In this document: one piece after another, positions 1 through 5,141 of the stretch | Position numbering within the stretch: the first letter of the stretch is position 1 | Layout: each line of letters starts with the position of its first letter | Source of the DNA: an uncultured Verrucomicrobiales bacterium | Lineage (GTDB): Bacteria > Verrucomicrobiota > Verrucomicrobiia > Verrucomicrobiales > Akkermansiaceae | NCBI GenBank assembly: GCA_938001985.1 | Contig: CALLBE010000127.1 | Location: 1 to 5,141, forward strand | Reading direction: 5' to 3' | Length of the DNA: 5,141 nucleotides | The notes under the pieces: model-generated | Seen by the model: only the letters and a program-made list of their open reading frames with translations | Told to the model about the DNA's origin: nothing | Database searches by the model: none | Program-made: the position numbers and the translations under genes

Positions 1-432
1 TTTAGTTTAGCCACTTTAAAAAAATATAGAAACTTTGAGTTACATGTAAGTTGGAGACTAGAAGAGCACGGTGATAGTGGTGTTTACCTCCGTGGATTAC
101 CTCAAGTTCAGATTTGGGATACGGAAAGTCCAAAAACACAAAAACATGGCGCGGCTAAAGGTTCTGGAGGACTTTGGAATAATCGAAATGCAGGCAGATG
201 GCCTCTCGTTAAAGCTGACAACCCAGTGGGCGAGTGGAACCATTTCGTTATTCGTATGATTGGAGACGATGTTTCAATATGGTTAAACGGTAAGCAAACG
301 GTTGATAAATCACCATTGATTAACCTTTGGCAAAAAGGTAAGCCTCTTCCTGAAAGAGAGCAAATCGAGCTTCAGTGCCATGGTGACCCAGTTTGGTTTA
401 AAAACATCTATATCAAAGAGCTCGAAGATTAA
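1..432 (+). CDS. DUF1080 / 3-keto-disaccharide hydrolase domain protein, C-terminal part (5' end outside window)
   Basis: Frame 1 is open from the first base to a TAA at 430-432, giving 143 residues of a protein that begins left of the window. Visible blocks match the DUF1080 (3-keto-disaccharide hydrolase, concanavalin-like jelly-roll) family: DSGVYLRG followed by PQVQIWD (residues 25-40), GSGGLWNN (54-61), PLVKADNPVGEWN (68-80), the strand VSIWLNGK, then PLPEREQIELQCHGDPVWFKNIYIKEL up to the C-terminus. In this family the GEWN block and the final IELQ-HG-WF-NI strand close the sandwich fold. Known members act on 3-keto-glucosides or are uncharacterised, and most are exported, but the signal peptide would lie outside the window. 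The substrate cannot be told from this fragment. Met codons inside it (for example at 256) are internal, because homology extends well upstream. A terminator follows 39 bp after the stop, so this is probably the last gene of its transcript. Confidence 0.85.
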   Translation, partial: FSLATLKKYRNFELHVSWRLEEHGDSGVYLRGLPQVQIWDTESPKTQKHGAAKGSGGLWNNRNAGRWPLVKADNPVGEWNHFVIRMIGDDVSIWLNGKQTVDKSPLINLWQKGKPLPEREQIELQCHGDPVWFKNIYIKELED

Positions 433-471
433 TTCGAACGCTTTTTTAAGATAAGATTTACTCATTAATTT

Positions 472-500
472 AAGCCAAGATCTCGGGTCTTGGCTTTTTT
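472..500 (+). terminator. Rho-independent terminator after the DUF1080 gene
   Basis: A perfect 9-bp stem, AAGCCAAGA (472-480) and TCTTGGCTT (488-496), encloses a 7-nt loop and runs directly into six T residues (495-500). This is a standard intrinsic terminator for the + strand. On the - strand there is no T run after the hairpin, so it should act in one direction only. It lies between the DUF1080 gene and the IMPase gene and should separate their transcription. Confidence 0.88.
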
Positions 501-537
501 ATTGTCTTTTGAGATCGGCATCAGCAATCTCTTGGGC

Positions 538-1341
538 GTGAGCCTAATATTAGAAAAAGATGTCATTGCGCTAGTTCGTGAGGTTGGGGCTTTTCAACTT
601 CAATATTTCAGAAACATTGAGGACTCTAAAATTAATAAAAAGGGGAGCAAAGAGACGGTTTCTTTTTTAGACGTTGAATCCGAAAAACTCCTTAAAAAAG
701 GCCTGCAGAAGTTGCTTCCTGAAGCCGGGTTCTTTGGTGAGGAATTAGGAACAGAAGGGGATTCCAGTTACCGCTGGATTGTTGACCCTATTGATGGAAC
801 GACTAATTTTTTAAACGGGATTGATCAGTTTTCTATTTCAGTTGCTTTGGTTAAGGAGGAGGAGATTCTTCTAGGTGTTGTTTATAAACCCTATATTGAT
901 GAGGCCTTGTCAGCGTCTAAAGGCTTGGGGATTCGTAAAAATGGCGAAGCGAGCCCAATTCATACTCACAAAAGTGAAGCGAAGGAGGCGTTGTTTTCAA
1001 CAGGCTTCCCGTTTAGATCACCTGATTTAAGTGATGCTTTTTTTAAGACGGCCAAAGAGGTGCTTCAGTTAGGGATGGGAATCCGAAGACAAGGGAGCGC
1101 GGCCTTGGATTTAGCTTATCTAGGGATGGGCTGGTATGATGGTTTCTGGGAGGGCGACCTCCAGCCTTATGATGCGGCAGGAGCCTTAGCCATTATTTAT
1201 GAAGCTGGGCTTCTCGTGACCAATCACCGAGGTGAGCCCTACAATATGTTCCAAGATCGAATGATGGTGGCGGCTCCGGATGGGGTTCATCAGCCTCTCT
1301 TGGAAATTGTGGCTCGAAACTATAAAGACTGTCGCCTCTAG
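538..1341 (+). CDS. Inositol monophosphatase family protein (Mg-dependent phosphatase)
   Basis: The 267-residue product has the full IMPase fold signature. With GTG at 538 as residue 1, the metal-binding GEELG lies at about 67-71, motif A WIVDPIDGTTNF at 81-92 (metal-ligand aspartates D83 and D86), and the C-terminal motif GDLQPYDAAGA with D212 as the third acidic ligand. GSAALDLAY (about 186-194) is also typical. The family hydrolyses phosphate monoesters such as myo-inositol-1-phosphate, histidinol phosphate, fructose-1,6-bisphosphate or 3'-phosphoadenosine phosphate; the sequence does not settle which. One small deviation is Tyr in QPYDAAG where Trp is commoner. The frame is open back to a TTG at 490, but that codon lies in the terminator hairpin. 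GTG 538 gives a normal family N-terminus; TTG 532 or 502 remain possible. No Shine-Dalgarno sequence precedes any of them. The gene converges on the DUF2064 gene. Confidence 0.93.
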   Translation: MSLILEKDVIALVREVGAFQLQYFRNIEDSKINKKGSKETVSFLDVESEKLLKKGLQKLLPEAGFFGEELGTEGDSSYRWIVDPIDGTTNFLNGIDQFSISVALVKEEEILLGVVYKPYIDEALSASKGLGIRKNGEASPIHTHKSEAKEALFSTGFPFRSPDLSDAFFKTAKEVLQLGMGIRRQGSAALDLAYLGMGWYDGFWEGDLQPYDAAGALAIIYEAGLLVTNHRGEPYNMFQDRMMVAAPDGVHQPLLEIVARNYKDCRL

Positions 1342-1362
1342 TTCAGGCGTCCTCTTTTCTTT
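1333..1362 (+). terminator. Possible weak terminator after the IMPase gene
   Basis: A 5-bp GC-rich stem, CGCCT (1333-1337) and AGGCG (1345-1349), spans the stop codon with a 7-nt loop. It is followed by a pyrimidine-rich tract (TCCTCTTTTCTTT, 1350-1362) rather than a clean T run. It could weakly end the IMPase transcript in the 26-bp gap between the two convergent genes. The stem is short and may be chance. For the opposite strand no T run follows, so it would not serve the DUF2064 gene. Confidence 0.25.
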
Positions 1363-1367
1363 AAAAA

Positions 1368-2030
1368 TTACAGGTTCAGAGCTTTGAGCAGGGAATCCGG
1401 GAGGGTGAATAGAGAGTGATTGCGTTTTAAGCATTCTAAATCATCAACATCCTCTAAAGTCCTTAACTGTTCAGGAGAGATTCCATGAGCTTGAAAGCGT
1501 TTAATCGTGTTGTCAAAAACATCAGCAGTGCTCCACTTCATATCATTAAACAGATAGGCGCCGGCAGAGGCAGCTGCGGAGGTAGAACTTAGGCCCAAGG
1601 TCCAGTACCCTCCATCCAATGCGGGGCCGATGACACTTTTTTTCTGAGCCAGTTTTGAAGCGGCTTCCTCCAGGTCTTGAGTTCTAATACCAGGGCAGTC
1701 TCCACCTAGAAGAATCACACTAGAAGCTCCAGATTCGAAAGCTTGTTCACAGGCCTTGGCCATACGGGCACCAAGATCACCCTCGGGTTGTGGCAGGAAG
1801 CGATAGCTGTCACCCAGCCAGCTTTTCATTTCAAGCTCAGCATCTTGAGGCGCAAAATGAATGTTAACTTTCCAATACGAAGGGATTTGGGCCAAGGTGT
1901 GTCGAACTAAGGCTTGGTAAACCTTACAAGCGTTGAGATCGCCAATGTCCTTGGCCAGACGCGTTTTTACAAAGCCTGGGTGAGGCGCTTTGAGAAAAAG
2001 CAGCACTTCAGGAAGAGGCGTTAGGTCCAT
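1368..2030 (-). CDS. DUF2064 / TIGR04282-type glycosyltransferase (nucleotidyltransferase-like GT-A fold)
   Basis: The 220-residue protein has the family's conserved blocks in order: KAPHPGFVKTRLA (14-26), the nucleotide-binding start equivalent to the usual PxPGxVKTRL; QPEGDLGARM (81-90); ILLGGDCPG (106-114), where most relatives have GSDCP or GTDCP; the VIGPALDGGYWTLGL loop (133-147); WSTADV (166-171); and EDVDDLECL (193-201) near the C-terminus. The length is normal for the family. These proteins resemble MobA/CofC-type nucleotidyltransferases, and some are annotated as arsenosugar-biosynthesis glycosyltransferases. No ArsS-like radical SAM gene is visible here, so that role should not be assumed. 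The ATG at 2030 fits the family N-terminus. No Shine-Dalgarno sequence precedes it. It lies 44 bp downstream of parE on the same strand and may be read through from it. Confidence 0.88.
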   Translation of the reverse strand: MDLTPLPEVLLFLKAPHPGFVKTRLAKDIGDLNACKVYQALVRHTLAQIPSYWKVNIHFAPQDAELEMKSWLGDSYRFLPQPEGDLGARMAKACEQAFESGASSVILLGGDCPGIRTQDLEEAASKLAQKKSVIGPALDGGYWTLGLSSTSAAASAGAYLFNDMKWSTADVFDNTIKRFQAHGISPEQLRTLEDVDDLECLKRNHSLFTLPDSLLKALNL

Positions 2031-2074
2031 TTTGAGGCGATGGATATAAAAGGTTAAAAGAGAGGGTTTATTCT

Positions 2075-3922
2075 CTAGGCTATCTCGGCATTATCAACGT
2101 CTTCTCGCAAGTTGTTGATGATGTAGTTCTGCCTATCCATTGTGTTTTTACCCATGTAAAATTCGAGCAATTCTTGAAGCTCTTTACCCTCTTGCATGCC
2201 AACAGGATCCAAGTGAATGTCTTCACCAATCATAAATTTAAACTCTTCGGGTGAAATCTCACCGAGCCCTTTAAATCGAGTGATTTCAGAATTTTGACCC
2301 AACTTCTTGAGTGCTTTTTCCTTCTCCTTTTCATCGTAACAATAAAACGTCTCTTTTTTGTTACGCACACGGAAGAGAGGCGTTTCTAAAATATATAAAT
2401 GCCCTCTTCGGATAAGCTCTGGGAAAAACTGAAGGAAAAACGTCAGTAATAAAAGGCGGATATGCATCCCATCGACATCGGCATCTGTTGCGATCACGAC
2501 ATGATTATACCTGAGGTTTGAGATGTCGTCTTCAATACCGAGAGCCGCTTGTAGAAGCGCAAACTCTTCATTTTCATAAACGATTTTTTTGCTCAACCCG
2601 TAGGTGTTTAAGGGCTTGCCTCTCAAAGAAAAGACCGCTTGGGTCTCAACATTCCTCGAAGTCGTGATCGAGCCACTCGCCGAGTCCCCTTCGGTTAAAA
2701 ACACCGTGCTTTCAGCCCCAGCCTTGTGCTTGGTATTAAAATGTGCTCGGCAATCGCGTAATTTCTTATTGTGGACTTTTGCCTGCTTGGCTCTTTCCTT
2801 AGCGGCTTTTTTAATGCCACTCATCTCCTTGCGCTCTTTTTCAGCCGCCAGGATGCGTTTCTGAATCGATTCAGCAACCGCAGGGAATCGGTGTAAATAA
2901 TTGTCCAGATGTTCCTTTAGGAAATGGAGAACAAAGGTCTTAATCGTTTCTCCATCTGGCGCGATATAAAGACTGCCTAACTTGGTTTTCGTCTGGCTTT
3001 CAAAAATCGGCTCTTGAACGCGAATGGAAATAGCCACCCAAAGCCCTGTACGAATATCCGCTGGGTCGAACTGCTTGTTGAAAAAATCTCGAATGACTTT
3101 CACATAGGCCTCACGGAACGCAGCCAAGTGGGTTCCCCCTTGGTGCGTGTTCTGACCATTAACAAAGGTGTAGTAGTTCTCCACGCTTTCAGGCGCATGC
3201 GTGAATGCGATCTCAAGGTCATCGCCTTTTAAATGAATCGGCTCATACAAAGGCGCTGTATTCATCTCCTCAGATAAAAGATCTAGAATACCGTTTTTCG
3301 CTCTAAATTTTTTCCCGTTAAAGGTGAGCGTTAGCCCCGGGTTTAAATACGAGTAGTAGCGACACATCTTTTCGACGTGCTCCAGTCGATAATTCACATG
3401 CTTTGGAAATATCTTATTATCGGTCAAAAACGTCACTTGAGTTCCGTTTTTAGAATCCGAATCTTTCGCTTCCTTATCAGTATGAACCTCGCCGTAGGAA
3501 AACTCAATTTTTCGAGTCTTCTTTTCCCTCCAAGCCTGAATAATAAAGGACTGGGCTAGAGCATTCACGGCTTTAATACCCACACCATTCAGCCCTACTG
3601 ACTTGGTGAAGGCATCACTATCGTATTTCGCCCCTGTGTTGATTTTTGCCGCGCAATCATACAGCTTTCCTAAAGGGACGCCTCGACCGTAATCACGAAC
3701 CGTTGTTAATCCCTCAGGGCTGATGTTGATATCGATTTGCTTACCGTAGCCCATGGTGTGCTCATCGATGGAGTTATCTAAAACCTCTTTGAGCAAAATA
3801 TAGATACCATCATCTGGAGAAGCCCCATCTCCGAGCTTACCAATATACATGCCTGGACGCATGCGAATATGCTCTCGCCAGTCCAAGCTTTTGATGTCGT
3901 CTTCGGTATATTCGGCAGCCAC
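2075..3922 (-). CDS. parE: DNA topoisomerase IV subunit B (ParE), Bacteroidota-type sequence class
   Basis: This complete 615-residue type IIA topoisomerase ATPase subunit pairs with ParC to separate linked daughter chromosomes. The GHKL ATPase domain shows EVLDNSIDE (46-54, catalytic Glu46 and Mg-ligand Asn50), DYGRGVP (77-83, adenine-contacting Asp77) and [13 protein letters not shown] (110-122). The transducer domain has the ATP-sensing QTK loop (310-312). The TOPRIM domain has EGDSASG (411-417), SLRGKPLN (432-439), DADVDG (480-485, metal-binding acidic residues) and RFKGLGE (549-555). The short end [17 protein letters not shown] (588-604) fits ParE and not a long enterobacterial GyrB. From memory of the family, DYGRG, GLNGVG and DSASG are typical of the ParE class common in Bacteroidota, so I favour ParE over GyrB. 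The GTG start at 3922 is fixed by the [25 protein letters not shown]-terminus and an in-frame stop four codons upstream. The ParC partner is not in the window. Confidence 0.95.
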   Translation of the reverse strand: MAAEYTEDDIKSLDWREHIRMRPGMYIGKLGDGASPDDGIYILLKEVLDNSIDEHTMGYGKQIDINISPEGLTTVRDYGRGVPLGKLYDCAAKINTGAKYDSDAFTKSVGLNGVGIKAVNALAQSFIIQAWREKKTRKIEFSYGEVHTDKEAKDSDSKNGTQVTFLTDNKIFPKHVNYRLEHVEKMCRYYSYLNPGLTLTFNGKKFRAKNGILDLLSEEMNTAPLYEPIHLKGDDLEIAFTHAPESVENYYTFVNGQNTHQGGTHLAAFREAYVKVIRDFFNKQFDPADIRTGLWVAISIRVQEPIFESQTKTKLGSLYIAPDGETIKTFVLHFLKEHLDNYLHRFPAVAESIQKRILAAEKERKEMSGIKKAAKERAKQAKVHNKKLRDCRAHFNTKHKAGAESTVFLTEGDSASGSITTSRNVETQAVFSLRGKPLNTYGLSKKIVYENEEFALLQAALGIEDDISNLRYNHVVIATDADVDGMHIRLLLLTFFLQFFPELIRRGHLYILETPLFRVRNKKETFYCYDEKEKEKALKKLGQNSEITRFKGLGEISPEEFKFMIGEDIHLDPVGMQEGKELQELLEFYMGKNTMDRQNYIINNLREDVDNAEIA

Positions 3923-4018
3923 GGGGTGAGTTTAACAAAAATAAAAGGCTAGAAACAATAGATTCTAATTTTTTATTACAATTTATTCAAAAGAAATAAT
4001 AGATGGGGGAGATTGGGC
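3923..4018 (-). other. AT-rich thrC-parE spacer
   Basis: These 96 bp separate the threonine synthase stop from the parE GTG. The half next to parE holds the promoter described separately. The half next to thrC is C-rich on the coding strand (GCCCAATCTCCCCCATCT just after the stop). No hairpin followed by a T run is visible, so thrC has no recognisable intrinsic terminator; termination by Rho or read-through into parE are both possible. Confidence 0.6.
3962..3990 (-). promoter_or_regulatory. Predicted sigma70-like promoter of parE
   Basis: On the - strand, TTGAAT (3990-3985, four of six matches to TTGACA) and TAGAAT (3967-3962, five of six matches to TATAAT) are separated by exactly 17 bp of AT-rich sequence. 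Transcription would start near 3955, giving a leader of about 33 nt before the parE GTG. The leader has no Shine-Dalgarno sequence. This would let parE, and perhaps the DUF2064 gene behind it, be transcribed independently of thrC. The prediction is by eye. If the host is a Bacteroidota, its different sigma consensus (TTTG and TAnnTTTG) would make this match meaningless. Confidence 0.5.
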
Positions 4019-5141
4019 TTAGCGCTTAAGCCATTCAATCAATGCCGCAGGATCTGCTGACATAGGAATTGCTTCTTTAGGCTCATTCGCAAGGCGGGCC
4101 AATCGCTCAGGAATCTCGATATTTCCTTCACCCAGCTCCTCTTCCATCACGTCGATAAACTTAGATGGGTGCGCTGTCTCTAATACAATAGTGTGAGTAT
4201 TTGGATATTCTGCTTTGTAATCATTAGCAGCCAACCAACCCACAGCTCCGTGAGGATCAATGGTGTAGTTTGTTTGTGACTTAACTTCTTTAATGGCGGT
4301 GCGAGTTGTCGCATCATCATAAGAAAAACCGCGAACTTGATCTTTGATCGTCACCCAATCTGAGCTGAACAAATCCAGCATTCTAGCGAAGTTCGAAGGA
4401 GCGCCAACATCCATTGCGTTTGATATGGTGGCTTTAGAAGGTACTGGCTCGTAAGTACCGGAAGCAAGGTAATCTGGCACGACCTTGTTGATATTGGTGG
4501 CGGCGACAAAGCGCTCAATTGGTAATCCTAATTTTTGAGCCAATAAACCTGCGGTTAAATTACCGAAATTACCAGAAGGGATAACAAATACTGGTTTTAC
4601 ACCCTCTTCTAATTGTCTAGCTGCTTGGAAATAATAGAAGGCCTGAGGCACCAAGCGAGAGATGTTAATTGAGTTTGCTGAAGTTAAGTTCAATCGCTCA
4701 GACAACTCTCTATCTAGGAAGGCTGTTTTAACCATTTTCTGGCAATCGTCAAAGGTGCCATCAATCTCTAAAGCTACAATGTTTCCGCCTAAGGTGGTCA
4801 GCTGTTTCTCCTGTAAAAGACTTACCTTGCCCTTTGGGTAAAGAATGGTCACACGAGTGCCAGGCACTTGGTGGAAGGCGCTGGCAACCGCGCCGCCCGT
4901 GTCCCCTGACGTCGCGACTAGCACATTGAGAAGACCTTCTTGGTCTTTCGTTAAATAACCCATCAAGCGGGCCATGAATCGAGCCCCAAAGTCTTTGAAG
5001 GCTAAGGTCGGGCCATGAAATAACTCTAGAATGTGATCTTGCGGAGCAATTGTCTTCACCGGAGCGTCAAAGGTGATGGATTCCTCGACAATTTTGCGCA
5101 TGTCTTCACTTGGAATCGAGCCTTTGAAGAGGTGATCAGCG
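4019..5141 (-). CDS. thrC: Threonine synthase (5' end outside window)
   Basis: This PLP enzyme converts O-phospho-L-homoserine to L-threonine and phosphate, the last step of threonine synthesis, in the cytoplasm. The frame stays open from the TAA at 4019-4021 to the right edge, giving 374 visible codons. The Met at 5099-5101 is internal: the codons before it read ADHLFKGSIPSED, matching the normal run-up to this point in ThrC, so roughly 60 residues are probably missing. Numbered from that Met, ELFHGPTLAFKDFGARF (26-42) carries the PLP-binding Lys36 (codon 4994-4996). SGDTGG (65-70), LTSANSINISRLVPQ (139-153), the phosphate-cradling PSGNFGNL (175-182), the DVGAPSNFARML block (231-242) and ETAHPSKF (308-315) follow. 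The order and length match the E. coli/yeast-type class of threonine synthase. No other threonine-pathway gene is visible, though an upstream neighbour beyond the edge is possible. Confidence 0.96.
   Translation of the reverse strand, partial: ADHLFKGSIPSEDMRKIVEESITFDAPVKTIAPQDHILELFHGPTLAFKDFGARFMARLMGYLTKDQEGLLNVLVATSGDTGGAVASAFHQVPGTRVTILYPKGKVSLLQEKQLTTLGGNIVALEIDGTFDDCQKMVKTAFLDRELSERLNLTSANSINISRLVPQAFYYFQAARQLEEGVKPVFVIPSGNFGNLTAGLLAQKLGLPIERFVAATNINKVVPDYLASGTYEPVPSKATISNAMDVGAPSNFARMLDLFSSDWVTIKDQVRGFSYDDATTRTAIKEVKSQTNYTIDPHGAVGWLAANDYKAEYPNTHTIVLETAHPSKFIDVMEEELGEGNIEIPERLARLANEPKEAIPMSADPAALIEWLKR

Noticed and set aside
71..259. 62-codon open frame on the + strand starting with ATG
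   Set aside because: It lies in another frame over the DUF1080 coding sequence, whose own frame shows strong family motifs throughout; no resemblance to a known protein.
853..864. Strong Shine-Dalgarno-like run AAGGAGGAGGAG
   Set aside because: It encodes Lys-Glu-Glu-Glu inside the IMPase gene and no start codon follows at a useful distance, so it is a coding coincidence.
1072..1132. Repeated TAGGGATGGG sequence in the IMPase gene
   Set aside because: Two copies encode LGMG at unrelated sites in the protein; no repeat extends beyond them.
1186..1434. 82-codon open frame on the - strand across the IMPase/DUF2064 junction
   Set aside because: It overlaps the ends of two well-supported genes in other frames and has no recognisable domain; judged a shadow.
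2056..2076. Possible parE terminator: AGAGA/TCTCT stem followed by a few T residues on the - strand
   Set aside because: The stem is only 5 bp, AU-rich and with an 8-nt loop, starting within the parE stop codon; too weak to call.
2604..3559. Three + strand open frames (2604-2864, 3014-3232, 3377-3559) opposite parE
   Set aside because: All lie antisense within parE, which is conserved along its full length. The hydrophobic look of the first comes from the complement of charged codons.
3946..3967. Imperfect inverted repeat TAGAA...TTCTA before parE, a possible operator
   Set aside because: Only about 5 bp of AT-rich pairing overlapping the predicted -10 region; expected by chance in such sequence.
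5099..5101. ATG as the start of thrC
   Set aside because: The frame stays open to the right edge and the preceding residues match the threonine synthase family, so this Met is internal and the gene is cut by the window.

Overview
This is an ordinary chromosomal housekeeping region with four or five unrelated single-copy genes. I found no mobile element, CRISPR array, RNA gene or defence cassette, and no convincing undescribed system. By eye, base composition is moderate (mid-40s % GC) and even across the window. The gene set suggests a Verrucomicrobiota-like or Bacteroidota-like bacterium. The clues are a DUF1080 (3-keto-disaccharide hydrolase) domain protein, a topoisomerase IV ParE of the Bacteroidota-type sequence class, and starts without Shine-Dalgarno sequences. 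I lean towards Verrucomicrobiota, but this is inference and no 16S or marker tree is available.

Layout on the + strand: bases 1-432 are the 3' end of a DUF1080 protein, cut by the left edge and closed by a clear intrinsic terminator at 472-500. An inositol-monophosphatase family gene follows. It probably starts at a GTG at 538 rather than at the upstream TTG codons, and runs to 1341.

Layout on the - strand (reading right to left): threonine synthase thrC (5141 to 4019, its 5' end outside the window), a 96-bp AT-rich spacer with a good sigma70-like promoter, then parE (3922 to 2075). A 44-bp gap separates parE from a DUF2064/TIGR04282-type nucleotide-sugar transferase (2030 to 1368). That gene converges on the IMPase gene with only 26 bp between the stop codons.

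The genes do not form one pathway. ParE is half of the chromosome-decatenating topoisomerase IV, and its ParC partner is not here. ThrC makes threonine from O-phosphohomoserine. The IMPase and the DUF2064 protein are sugar/polyol-phosphate and glycosyl-transfer enzymes of unknown exact substrate. The DUF1080 protein is probably an exported carbohydrate-active protein. The items worth a second look are the ParE signature variants, the separation of parE from parC, the parE promoter, the start of the IMPase gene and the general lack of Shine-Dalgarno sequences.
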